Assembly: GCA_937138495.1 (NCBI GenBank)
Contig: CAKZPE010000020.1
Coordinates: 1 to 64,000 of the forward strand
Origin: an uncultured Oceanospirillaceae bacterium
GTDB lineage: Bacteria; Pseudomonadota; Gammaproteobacteria; Pseudomonadales; Balneatricaceae
Length of the DNA stretch: 64,000 nt
Reading direction: 5' to 3'
The position numbers and the translations under genes are program-made. Under the pieces are notes generated by a model. The model saw only the letters and a list, made by a program, of their open reading frames with translations, was not told where the DNA came from and ran no database searches. Of this stretch, positions 16,148 through 24,377 are shown piece after piece (the first letter of the stretch is position 1; each line of letters begins with the position of its first letter).

Positions 16148-17359
16148 ATGAAAATACGTTCACTGATATTGATATTACTGGCCAGCGCTGCACTGGTCAT
16201 GACATCTCCGGCCATGTCCAAAGCCTTGTCTCCGGCGGTGTACAAACAGTTGCTGGCGGTGCATGAAGCCTATAACGCCGGGGCTTACGCTAAAGCCCTT
16301 AAACAGGTGAATACCCTGCTGGACAGTCAGCTGTCTGACTACGCCCGGGCACAGGCACTGCAGATGTCCGGGGCCGTTCAGCTCGCACAGGAAAATTATA
16401 CAGCGGCGCTGCAGGCATTCAGTCAGGCCTATCAGCTTAAACAGCTGGAAAAGCCCCGCCAGTTACAGTTGCTGCACAACATTGCCCAGCTGAGTTATCA
16501 GACTGAACAGTGGCAGCGCAGCCTGAAGAATTTTTCAGCCTGGCAACAGGCGGGTGGTAAGCCCCGGGCGAATGACTACCTGATGCAGGCGCAGGCTTAC
16601 AGTGAACTGAAAAACTGGCAGAAGGTGATTCCTGCAGCCCGGCAGGCCATTGCATTGCATGCATCGCCACCGGATGCCTGGTATCAGATTCAGCTGGTGG
16701 CACACTGGCGTCTGAAGCAGTTTAAACAGGCGACAGATTTGCTCAAAGTACTGGTAACCCGCCAGCCTGAAAATGCATTTTTCTGGCAGCAGCTTGCCTA
16801 TGGTTATCAGCAGCAAAAGGATGATAAGTCAGTACTGGCTACCCTGCGTGGCGCGTATGTTAAAGGCGTATTGCAAACGGACCGTTATGTCCGCTGGCTG
16901 GCTCAGTTGCTGATTCAGGAAGGCGCGCCCCAGCGGGCCGTAGAAGTTATCCGGGAATCCATGGCAGCGAAGCGGCTGAAGAACAACCGCCAGACACAGA
17001 AAATGCTGGTTCAGGCCTATTTGCTGGCGAAAGATTATCAGGCGGCCCGGCCGTTGCTGGAAATGCTGGCGGAGCGCACCGACGATACACGTATGTATCA
17101 GCAACTGGCGCAGGTGAATATGCACTTGCGCAGCTGGCGGGCAGCCTATCAGGCGTTAGGTAAGGCCATTGCAGCGGCACCGGATAATATCGGGCAGTTA
17201 TATATTATGCAGGGCATGGCCAGCCTGAATGAAGCACAGCTGGATAAGGCCCGGCAGAGTTTCCTTCAGGCCAGTGAATACCCGTCATCTCAGGACAGTG
17301 CCAATAACTGGCTGAGTTATATAGAGAGACTGGAGGAAGAAGCGGATAACCCGGCATAG
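16148..17359 (+). CDS. Exported TPR protein of the TonB2-type operon
   Basis: A 403-residue protein with a signal peptide (MKIRSLILILLASAALVMTSPAMS) and tandem tetratricopeptide repeats over most of its length, visible as repeated patterns such as AYNAGAYAKALKQVNTLL, NYTAALQAFSQAYQL and YQAARPLLEMLAE. TPR proteins at this operon position accompany TonB2 systems in marine gammaproteobacteria and are thought to help assemble the complex. It lies 48 bases after tonB, close enough for cotranscription. Confidence 0.88.
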   Translation: MKIRSLILILLASAALVMTSPAMSKALSPAVYKQLLAVHEAYNAGAYAKALKQVNTLLDSQLSDYARAQALQMSGAVQLAQENYTAALQAFSQAYQLKQLEKPRQLQLLHNIAQLSYQTEQWQRSLKNFSAWQQAGGKPRANDYLMQAQAYSELKNWQKVIPAARQAIALHASPPDAWYQIQLVAHWRLKQFKQATDLLKVLVTRQPENAFFWQQLAYGYQQQKDDKSVLATLRGAYVKGVLQTDRYVRWLAQLLIQEGAPQRAVEVIRESMAAKRLKNNRQTQKMLVQAYLLAKDYQAARPLLEMLAERTDDTRMYQQLAQVNMHLRSWRAAYQALGKAIAAAPDNIGQLYIMQGMASLNEAQLDKARQSFLQASEYPSSQDSANNWLSYIERLEEEADNPA

Positions 17360-17497
17360 TTCTCTGTGGCTATACAGGCAGGCTTTGTCGGCCTGACACC
17401 CGGTTGAGTTCTCTGTGAAGTTTTTGTTCTGTGGTTAAAGGTAATTGTTATGAGTGCAGGTACACATAATGGTTGCTAAATATATTGCAAAATGATT

Positions 17498-17518
17498 AAA
17501 TGATAATACTTATCATTA
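17498..17518. promoter_or_regulatory. Fur box upstream of hemP
   Basis: TGATAATACTTATCA at 17501-17515 is a 7-1-7 palindrome with one mismatch to the Fur consensus TGATAATNATTATCA. It is 16-33 bases before the hemP start. Repression of the heme uptake genes by Fur-iron is the expected consequence. Confidence 0.85.
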
Positions 17519-17530
17519 AGAATAGCGTTT

Positions 17531-17731
17531 GTGAAATTGATACAGCGCTATATGTATTCAGTGAGAGACTCAAAAGTGACCGATAAACCCGTTGTAGTTG
17601 CTTCTCAGGAAGAAAAGCGGATTCAGCTTCAGGAACTGATGTCGCAAAGCAATCAGGTGATCATCGTACATAACGGAGAAGATTACCGCTTGCGTATTAC
17701 CCGTAACGGCAAACTGATACTGACGAAGTAG
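17531..17731 (+). CDS. hemP: Hemin uptake protein HemP
   Basis: A small protein of up to 66 residues. The C-terminal half IIVHNGEDYRLRITRNGKLILTK is the HemP/HmuP signature. Members are found next to heme receptors and in some bacteria act as regulators or co-activators of heme uptake. The start is uncertain: the GTG at 17531 gives the longest product but no good ribosome-binding site; an ATG at 17552 and a GTG at 17576 are alternatives. The Fur box directly upstream and the receptor downstream support the call. Confidence 0.85.
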   Translation: MKLIQRYMYSVRDSKVTDKPVVVASQEEKRIQLQELMSQSNQVIIVHNGEDYRLRITRNGKLILTK

Positions 17732-17901
17732 TATTTATCCGGATAACCTGACGGTTGTCCGTTGCAGATTCTGCAAAACATATCCCCGCTAAGATAGCCA
17801 CCACACCGGCAGCCAGTTAGTGGATCGTTCAAAGGAATGATCAGGGTGCATCAGCCAACACTGGTGCACGTTTACGTACACAACTAACTGACAATTTAAT
17901 T

Positions 17902-19770
17902 ATGAAAACCATTCCCTCATTGCTGGCAACAGCTGTGCTGCTTTCGCACGCTCAAAATTCGCTGGCTGAAGACGATAACACCATTTTAGTTTCCGCAAAG
18001 GCCCCTGTAACGGCTGAAGAATATTCGGGGTCGGTCAGTGTGGTGACCGCCGCTGAAATTAAAGCCAGTGGCGCAACTAACCTGGTGGAAGCACTGGAAA
18101 CAGCACCGGGCATTACCACCGGTATCTCCGGTAACAACTCTTCCAAAGTGATCAAAATCCGTGGCATGGAAGCGGAATACAGTCTGATTCTGGTGAACGG
18201 AAAACGTATTCCGAACAGTGACCGTAACCTGCCGTTTGGCCCGGGTTATCGCTATAGCTGGGTGCCGGTCGAAAATATCAAACGCATCGAGATCATCCGC
18301 GGTGCTGCCTCAAGCATTTACGGTTCGGATGCGCTGGCCGGTGTGATCAATATCATCACTAAGCAGGCTGGTGATGAGTGGAGCGGTTCGGTGACGGTTG
18401 ATGCACAGCGTCTTGACGGTTCCGGCGGTGATGGCGACGGCGTGACTGTTACCGCCGCTGGCCCGCTGAGTGAATCAGTGGATCTGAGCATTGCACTGGA
18501 AAAGAGTAAGTCTGATTCGGTGAAAGACGATGACGGCCTGACGATTAAATCTGCCCGTGATGTCCGAAACCTGCAGGCCGATCTGGGCATCAATCTGGAT
18601 GAAGTCAGCCGTTTACAGTTCGGCGTGATTGCCGGCGATGAAGACGGTGAAGACATTGATAACAGCCGCGGCACTGTCGTCCAGAATGAACTGGATCAGG
18701 AGCGCCGGTTATTCAGTGTTGATTACAGCACGGTGGTGAGCGGCTTTAACCTGAGCACCGGTGCCGTGAAGGGTAAGACGGACCTGACTGAAGGGACTAA
18801 CGAGTGGAAAATCACCGAAGAAAATTACTCGGTGGATGTGGACGGCGCACTGAGTGACACACACTACCTCAGTGCCGGCATCGAACGCCGCATCGAAGGG
18901 GCTGACCGATTCGACCGCGACTTTGCTGACGAATTCCGTTCCTGGGCACTGTATCTGCAGGACCGTATTGATCTGAATGATGCGCACAGTCTGACGCTCG
19001 GTGCTGCCTACGACGACCATAACCGCTACGACAGCGAGATCAGCCCGAAGGCTTACTGGAACTGGCAGATCAATGATGCCTGGAGCATGAAGGCGGGTTA
19101 CTCCCATGGTTACATCGCCCCTTCAATCCGGGAAGGTTCCAGCCAGTACGTTATTCCTGCCGGCCCGCGCCGTTATGAGGGTAATGATGATCTGCAGCCG
19201 GAAACCAGCAAAACCAAAGAGCTTAGCCTGGCCTATATCGGTGATGAGTTCGATGCATCTGTTGCCGTATTTAATACCGAAATTGATGACCTGATTACCA
19301 CCACTGACACGGTAGATGGCGGTATTACCGTTGCGCAGTACAACAACGTGGATAAAGCGCAGATCAACGGTCTGGAAGCGTCTGCCGGCTGGCAGCTGAC
19401 CAATACCAGCAAGCTGAGTTTTAACTACACCTTCCTGGATACCGAGAACAAGAGCGGTGATAACGACGGTAAGGAGCTGACGAAACGGCCCCGCCATACC
19501 GCTAACCTGAAACTGAACCAGATGCTGCCATCAATTGACAGCAGCCTGTACATGGCAGTGCGGTCGGTAAGCAAGCAGTACAACGATGCTGCCAATACCA
19601 GCGAAATTGACAGCCATACGCTGGTCAACGTCGGCTTTACCAAACACCTGGGTGACAAAGTTGATGTTCAGGCGTCGATTTACAACCTCGGTAATAAGCG
19701 GGTGATGGATAACACCGAAGCCGTCGAAGTCGGCCGTGAGTACAGGTTATCCCTGTCTTATAACTTCTGA
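17902..19770 (+). CDS. TonB-dependent outer-membrane receptor, probably for heme
   Basis: A 622-residue receptor: signal peptide (about 22 residues, ending SLA), a TonB-box-like stretch NTILVSA near residues 27-33, a plug domain (about 35-155) with VIKIRGMEAEYSLILVNGKR and IKRIEIIRGAASSIYGSDALAGVINIIT, then a beta-barrel ending in aromatic YNF. It sits between hemP and hmuS, which argues for heme. Against that, the FRAP and NPNL motifs of classical heme receptors are not exact: the region reads YIAPSI and GNDDLQPE, as in many siderophore receptors. Heme specificity is therefore from context. Confidence 0.88.
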   Translation: MKTIPSLLATAVLLSHAQNSLAEDDNTILVSAKAPVTAEEYSGSVSVVTAAEIKASGATNLVEALETAPGITTGISGNNSSKVIKIRGMEAEYSLILVNGKRIPNSDRNLPFGPGYRYSWVPVENIKRIEIIRGAASSIYGSDALAGVINIITKQAGDEWSGSVTVDAQRLDGSGGDGDGVTVTAAGPLSESVDLSIALEKSKSDSVKDDDGLTIKSARDVRNLQADLGINLDEVSRLQFGVIAGDEDGEDIDNSRGTVVQNELDQERRLFSVDYSTVVSGFNLSTGAVKGKTDLTEGTNEWKITEENYSVDVDGALSDTHYLSAGIERRIEGADRFDRDFADEFRSWALYLQDRIDLNDAHSLTLGAAYDDHNRYDSEISPKAYWNWQINDAWSMKAGYSHGYIAPSIREGSSQYVIPAGPRRYEGNDDLQPETSKTKELSLAYIGDEFDASVAVFNTEIDDLITTTDTVDGGITVAQYNNVDKAQINGLEASAGWQLTNTSKLSFNYTFLDTENKSGDNDGKELTKRPRHTANLKLNQMLPSIDSSLYMAVRSVSKQYNDAANTSEIDSHTLVNVGFTKHLGDKVDVQASIYNLGNKRVMDNTEAVEVGREYRLSLSYNF

Positions 19771-19778
19771 GGTCTGAT

Positions 19779-19858
19779 CCTGAAACCATCAGGGTTTCAG
19801 GTCTCCTCCGTAAGCCGTATGCCGTGTTGTTTTTATCCCCCTTTAAGCAACACGGCAT
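19779..19858 (+). promoter_or_regulatory. Two consecutive hairpins between the receptor gene and hmuS
   Basis: CCTGAAACC at 19779-19787 pairs with GGTTTCAGG at 19793-19801, and ATGCCGTGTTG at 19819-19829 pairs perfectly with CAACACGGCAT at 19848-19858 around an 18-base loop. Neither stem is followed by a strong T run, so mRNA processing, attenuation or differential stability is more likely than full termination. Confidence 0.6.
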
Positions 19859-19920
19859 CGTGCGTTAACAACATACTTTTGATGATGAACCTGAGACCAG
19901 GTACCAGTGGAGCACACACA

Positions 19921-21003
19921 ATGCCATTAACCGATGTATTTACCCGTCCCGTGACAGAAAGCCCGCTACAGCAGCGTTTTACCCAACTGATGGCCGCCGA
20001 GCCGGAAATCCGCCGCCGGGACGTTGCCCATAAACTGGAGGTGTCTGAAGCGGCGCTGATCGATCAGCAGTGCGGTGTCCGGAGTGTCCGGCTGAACGAT
20101 CAGTTTGCTGACATGATCCGTGCGATGCCACAACTGGGTTACATCATGACCCTGACCCGCAATGAATATGCTGTTCATGAGCGTAAGGGTATATACGACA
20201 ACGTCCGGATTGGCGGCCCGATGGGGCTGGTGATTACTGAAGACCGCAAGATTGACCTTCGCATCGTACTGAGCCGCTGGGCGTTCGGTTACGGGGTACG
20301 TGAAGAAACCGCCCGGGGCGACCGTTTCAGCCTGCAGTTTTTTGATAATACAGGTACTGCCATTCAGAAAATTTTCCTGCAGCCGGACAGCAATGAACAG
20401 GGCTACGCAGAGCTGGTGAATAATTTCCGGGCCGCTGAACAGGGCGGCGAGCAGACCTACAGCGACAGCGTAGAAGTACCGGAATATGCGGCCGATGATC
20501 AGGTCGATGTCGCTAAGTTAACGGAAGAGTGGCTGGGGATGACCGACGTACACCAGTTCTTTGGTATGCTGCGTCGTCATCAGGTGAGCCGTGAACAGGC
20601 GTTCCGCTTAGTGGGTGCACCGCACGCAGAGCCTGTTGATCCGGCTGGCATCGTGACATTGCTGGAAGAAGCCGCGGCAAAAGAATTATCCATCATGTGT
20701 TTTGTGGGTAACCGCGGCAATATTCAGATTCATACGGGACCTGTGAAAACCATTAAGCGAATGGGACCCTGGCTGAACGTGCTGGACCCTGAATTTAACC
20801 TTCACCTGCTGGAAAGCGGTGTGGCCAACGCCTGGCTGATCCGTAAACCCACAGAAGATGGCATTGTGACCTCGGTTGAGCTTTATGATCATGCCGGCGA
20901 AACCATTGCTCAGTTCTTTGGCCAGCGTCAGGAAGGTAATCCTGAAAATACAGTCTGGCGTGAACTGGCGGAGAGCCTGCCAGGGCAGGAGATCGCCGCA
21001 TGA
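19921..21003 (+). CDS. hmuS: Heme-degrading/heme-handling protein HmuS (HemS/ChuS family)
   Basis: A 360-residue cytoplasmic protein with the duplicated HemS domain; both halves contain related segments (DMIRAMPQLGYIMTLTRNEYAVHERKG; ELSIMCFVGNRGNIQIHTGPVK). The His of IQIHTGPV lies in the expected heme-ligand region. The family binds incoming heme and degrades or passes it on. The frame is open 34 codons further upstream through non-homologous sequence; I use the ATG at 19921, with GGAG about ten bases upstream. The stop overlaps hmuT by four bases. Confidence 0.92.
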   Translation: MPLTDVFTRPVTESPLQQRFTQLMAAEPEIRRRDVAHKLEVSEAALIDQQCGVRSVRLNDQFADMIRAMPQLGYIMTLTRNEYAVHERKGIYDNVRIGGPMGLVITEDRKIDLRIVLSRWAFGYGVREETARGDRFSLQFFDNTGTAIQKIFLQPDSNEQGYAELVNNFRAAEQGGEQTYSDSVEVPEYAADDQVDVAKLTEEWLGMTDVHQFFGMLRRHQVSREQAFRLVGAPHAEPVDPAGIVTLLEEAAAKELSIMCFVGNRGNIQIHTGPVKTIKRMGPWLNVLDPEFNLHLLESGVANAWLIRKPTEDGIVTSVELYDHAGETIAQFFGQRQEGNPENTVWRELAESLPGQEIAA

Positions 21004-21884
21004 TCCGCCGTTCTTTGTTTACGCCTTTGTTGGCGGGGCTGGTGTTGCTGGCGCCGGCCTTGCAGGCGGCGCCGGAACGGATTGTGTCTGCCGACGGTTC
21101 ACTGACGGAGATTATCTATGCGCTGGGTGAAGAGCACCGTTTAGTAGGCGTTGATACCACATCCGGTTATCCACAGCGGGCCCGCGAACTGCCACAGATC
21201 GGCTATAAACGGAATATCTCAGCGGAAGGGACATTATCGCTGGCACCGCAGGTGCTGATTGCCACGGAAGATTCCGGCCCGGAAACCATACTCCGGCAGC
21301 TGACGGCAGCCGGAGTGGTGATTCACCGCTACAGTGCAGCACCGACACTGGATACGGTCAGGGATAAGATTACCGGCCTGGCAGCACTGGTGGATAAGCC
21401 GGAAGAGGGGCTGGAACTGTGGGACGCGGTTGAAGCTTCAGTGGCGCAGGCACAAACGCGGTTACAGGCCATCGAACAGCCGGTGCGGGTCATGTTTGTG
21501 CTGAGTAATGCCAATGGCAGTGCCATTATCGGCGGTGAAAATACCCATGCAGATACCATTATCCGTCTGGCCGGCGGTGTGAACGCAGCGACTGGCTTTG
21601 AAGGCTATAAACCCATGCCGGATGAAGCCATTGCTGCCGCTCAGCCGGACATTATTCTGATGATGACCCGGGAAGGGAATCATGAAGTAAACAGCGAGAT
21701 TCTCAGTAAGCCCGGCTTCGCCATGACACCGGCCGCGGCAGAGCGCCGTTTGGTGAAGATGGATGGCATGCTGATGCTGGGGTTTGGGCCGAGAATTGGT
21801 GAAGCTGTCGAAGGTCTGATCCGTGCGTTTTATCCAAATGCCGGTCAACTGGCTGTGCAATCTGCCGTTCAGACGACACAGTGA
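21000..21884 (+). CDS. hmuT: Heme ABC transporter, periplasmic binding protein HmuT
   Basis: A 294-residue type III periplasmic binding protein: signal peptide of about 22 residues ending LQAA, then RIVSADGSLTEIIYALGEEHRLVGVDTTSGYP, the conserved start of HmuT/BhuT proteins, which carries the Tyr used in heme binding. It delivers heme from the receptor to HmuUV. The start overlaps the hmuS stop and the stop overlaps the hmuU start. Confidence 0.94.
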   Translation: MIRRSLFTPLLAGLVLLAPALQAAPERIVSADGSLTEIIYALGEEHRLVGVDTTSGYPQRARELPQIGYKRNISAEGTLSLAPQVLIATEDSGPETILRQLTAAGVVIHRYSAAPTLDTVRDKITGLAALVDKPEEGLELWDAVEASVAQAQTRLQAIEQPVRVMFVLSNANGSAIIGGENTHADTIIRLAGGVNAATGFEGYKPMPDEAIAAAQPDIILMMTREGNHEVNSEILSKPGFAMTPAAAERRLVKMDGMLMLGFGPRIGEAVEGLIRAFYPNAGQLAVQSAVQTTQ

Positions 21885-22948
21885 TGACAGGCATGGTATT
21901 AACCGCACGGGAACGCCGGGTGAAGTGGTCGCTGCTGAGTCTGGTAGCTGCTCTGACCCTGAGTATGTTGTTGTCTGTGGGCGTCGGACCGATGTCAATC
22001 AGCATGGCTCATTCCTACTATGCGGTACTGGCGAGTATCGGCGTGGTGGTGGCGGAAGTGCCCGCACATATGCAGCTGGTGATCGAGTCAATCCGTTTAC
22101 CCAGAACAGTGCTCGGGATGTTTGTAGGCGCTGCGCTGGCGGTTTGCGGTGCGGCGATGCAGGGGCTTTTCAGAAACCCTCTGGCAGACCCCGGCCTGAT
22201 TGGCGTCACCGGCGGTGCATCGCTGGCTGCGGTGGCGATGATTGTGCTGGGCGGCAGTTATTTTACAGCCCTGTATCAGTGGCTGGGGCCGTATGCGCTG
22301 ATGGCTGCTGCATTTGCCGGGGCTTTTCTGACCACCCTGATCGTGGCACGGATTGCCACGACCCGTTACGGCACATCGATAACGACTATGCTGCTGGCGG
22401 GGATTGCCATTGGCATTGTCACCGGTGCCGGTGTCGGCATCATGACGTACATGGCGGACGATGCGCAGCTGCGAACCCTGACGTTCTGGAGCATGGGCAG
22501 TCTGGGAGGCGCGACCTGGGAAACGGTGATTGCTGCCGGCCTGCTGATTACGCTGACTTTAGTGGGCTTGCCGTTGCAGGCAAAAAACCTCAATGCACTG
22601 CTGCTGGGTGAATCTGAAGCCCGGCATCTGGGGGTTAGGATTGAAGCGGTGAAGAAGCGCATCATTCTGCTGACTGCATTGGGGGTAGGGGCCAGTGTGG
22701 CGGTCTCCGGCATGATCGGTTTTGTGGGCTTAATCGTCCCGCACATTGTACGCCTGACCCTTGGGCCGGATCACCGTTACCTGTTGCCAGCCTCCGCGTT
22801 ACTGGGGGCGCTGTTTCTGTTATGTGCCGATATGCTGGCCCGGACGTTAATTGCACCGGCAGAGCTGCCCATCGGCCTGATCACAACCATTATTGGCGGT
22901 CCGTTTTTTATCGGTATGGTGATTTACCGTGCCCGTAAACTGGGCTGA
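21884..22948 (+). CDS. hmuU: Heme ABC transporter permease HmuU (FecCD family)
   Basis: A polytopic protein of about 354 residues with roughly ten membrane helices. Typical FecCD motifs are ESIRLPRTVLGMFVGAALAVCGAAMQGLFRNPLADPGLIGVTGGASLAA near the N-terminus and GFVGLIVPHIVRL near the C-terminus. It forms the inner-membrane heme channel with HmuV. The frame is open from GTG 21881; the ATG at 21884 overlaps the hmuT stop and is a likely start, and an ATG at 21893 is a further option. Confidence 0.94.
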   Translation: MTGMVLTARERRVKWSLLSLVAALTLSMLLSVGVGPMSISMAHSYYAVLASIGVVVAEVPAHMQLVIESIRLPRTVLGMFVGAALAVCGAAMQGLFRNPLADPGLIGVTGGASLAAVAMIVLGGSYFTALYQWLGPYALMAAAFAGAFLTTLIVARIATTRYGTSITTMLLAGIAIGIVTGAGVGIMTYMADDAQLRTLTFWSMGSLGGATWETVIAAGLLITLTLVGLPLQAKNLNALLLGESEARHLGVRIEAVKKRIILLTALGVGASVAVSGMIGFVGLIVPHIVRLTLGPDHRYLLPASALLGALFLLCADMLARTLIAPAELPIGLITTIIGGPFFIGMVIYRARKLG

Positions 22949-22960
22949 GTGGAGATTTTA

Positions 22961-23737
22961 ATGAGTTTCTGTGCGAGCCATATCTGCTTTCAGGCAGGGG
23001 AAAAAACCATTCTTGATGATGTCTCCGTGCAGATTCAGCCCGGTGAAATGGTGGCTGTTTTAGGGCCAAACGGGGCAGGGAAGTCATCCCTGCTGAAAAT
23101 TATGGCCGGTGAACAACGCTTCTTCAGCGGGCAGCTTTACCTGAACGGGCGCAGTTATGCTGACTGGTCTGCCAATGATATCGCCCGGATGGTCGGCATT
23201 CTGCCGCAGTCTTCTGAACTGGTGTTTCCGTTCAGTGTGGCGGAAGTGGTCATGCTGGGGCGTCTGCCCCACAGCAGCGGACGGGTAAAAGACCGGGAAA
23301 TTGTGACTCAGGCATTGCAGTTACTGGATGTCAGCCATCTCAGTGAAGCGCTGTATCCGGCGCTTTCCGGCGGTGAAAAACAGCGGGTACAACTGGCCCG
23401 GGTGCTGGCTCAGATCTGGGAGCCGTCATCAGCCGGTGATCGCTTTTTGCTGCTGGATGAGCCTACTTCAGCACTGGATTTATCCCATCAGCATCAGACG
23501 CTGGAAGTTGCCAGAGATTTATCCCGGCAAGGGGCCGGGGTGATGGCAATTTTGCATGATCTGAATCTGGCGGCGCAGTATGCAGACAGAATTATCCTGC
23601 TGGGGAATGGCCGTCTGGTCTCTGAAGGTGCGGTGGATCAGGTACTGGTGCCAGAACAAATCCGGGCATTGTATGACATTGATGTCACGGTGATGCGTCA
23701 TCCCCGTGAGAACCGACCGTTAGTGGTTACGCTGTAA
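22961..23737 (+). CDS. hmuV: Heme ABC transporter ATP-binding protein HmuV
   Basis: A 258-residue ABC ATPase. Walker A is GPNGAGKSS, the Q-loop lies in GILPQSSEL, the signature is LSGGEKQRVQLARVLAQ and Walker B is FLLLDEPTSALD, followed by the switch His in AILHDLNLA. It powers heme import through HmuU. GGAG at 22951-22954 lies six bases before the ATG at 22961; the frame extends four codons further to a GTG, which is less likely. It is the last gene of the heme operon. Confidence 0.95.
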   Translation: MSFCASHICFQAGEKTILDDVSVQIQPGEMVAVLGPNGAGKSSLLKIMAGEQRFFSGQLYLNGRSYADWSANDIARMVGILPQSSELVFPFSVAEVVMLGRLPHSSGRVKDREIVTQALQLLDVSHLSEALYPALSGGEKQRVQLARVLAQIWEPSSAGDRFLLLDEPTSALDLSHQHQTLEVARDLSRQGAGVMAILHDLNLAAQYADRIILLGNGRLVSEGAVDQVLVPEQIRALYDIDVTVMRHPRENRPLVVTL

Positions 23738-23756
23738 TAAGGTTTCGGGCAGAGCT

Positions 23757-23786
23757 AAAAAAGCAGCTGACATATCTGCCAGCTGC
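23757..23786 (-). terminator. Terminator of the SpoIIAA-like gene
   Basis: GCAGCTG at 23763-23769 pairs with CAGCTGC at 23780-23786; on the minus strand the stem is followed by six T. Confidence 0.75.
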
Positions 23787-23861
23787 AAGTGTTGTGGCTG
23801 GGAATGCTACAACAGAGAACGTGTTTTAAGTCTTTATTCGCCGGCAGGTTGTCTGAAATCT

Positions 23862-24230
23862 CTACGCGGCGGTCAGCCAGTTCCAGGCGGCTTCGGCCTC
23901 GGCCGGCTTAAAATGCCGCTCTTCCACGCCAACATATTTTGCAATCCGGGCATCCTGCTGAATCAGCCAGGCCAGTACGTCTGAGTCGACCACGATTGCC
24001 AGGCGCTCTACGGCGGTAATGTGGGAGCACATCCATTTCAGGTCTTCCCAGAGTGCCGCCGGAGATGCGCCGGTAAAGTCATTTACATCCACCAGTACGC
24101 GCACCTTACCGTACGTGGCGATACCGTCGTTTAGCAGATGAACCATGGTTTTTTCATCGTCTGCTGACAGTTTGCCGGTTACTTTGAAACCGAAAACGCC
24201 GGCTTCACTTTGTGGGAGTAATTCGAACAT
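23862..24230 (-). CDS. SpoIIAA-like (STAS-related) protein
   Basis: A 122-residue soluble protein of the SpoIIAA-like family, which is related to anti-sigma-factor antagonists and lipid-binding CRAL-TRIO folds. Visible features are FGFKVTGKLSADDEKTM near the start, VRVLVDVNDFTGASPAALWEDLKW in the middle and the C-terminal FKPAEAEAAWNWL. The phosphorylatable Ser of true SpoIIAA is not evident. Function is unknown. It stands alone, with its own terminator, between the heme operon and an aldehyde dehydrogenase gene. Confidence 0.82.
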   Translation of the reverse strand: MFELLPQSEAGVFGFKVTGKLSADDEKTMVHLLNDGIATYGKVRVLVDVNDFTGASPAALWEDLKWMCSHITAVERLAIVVDSDVLAWLIQQDARIAKYVGVEERHFKPAEAEAAWNWLTAA

Positions 24231-24327
24231 GGGCTTTTGCTATCGGTTAATTTGCTGACAGTATGGCGGGAAACGTGTGGAAAAAATGTTAGCCAGCTAA
24301 CACCGCCAGCCTGGGATATAAAAAACA

Positions 24328-24355
24328 TAAAAAAACCGGCTCAGATGAGCCGGTT
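24328..24355 (-). terminator. Terminator of the aldehyde dehydrogenase gene
   Basis: AACCGGCTC at 24334-24342 pairs with GAGCCGGTT at 24347-24355 around a four-base loop; on the minus strand a T run follows. Confidence 0.9.
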
Positions 24356-24377
24356 CAGATTTAAAGATATGAGTTAA

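Noticed and set aside
17360..17400. CAGGC/GCCTG stem after the TPR gene
   Set aside because: Short stem, long loop and no T run.
21167..21175. DnaA-box-like TTATCCACA inside hmuT
   Set aside because: Single copy in coding sequence; likely chance.
21823..22611. 262-codon frame overlapping hmuT and hmuU
   Set aside because: Product rich in Cys, Arg and Gly, typical of an out-of-frame reading of hmuU.
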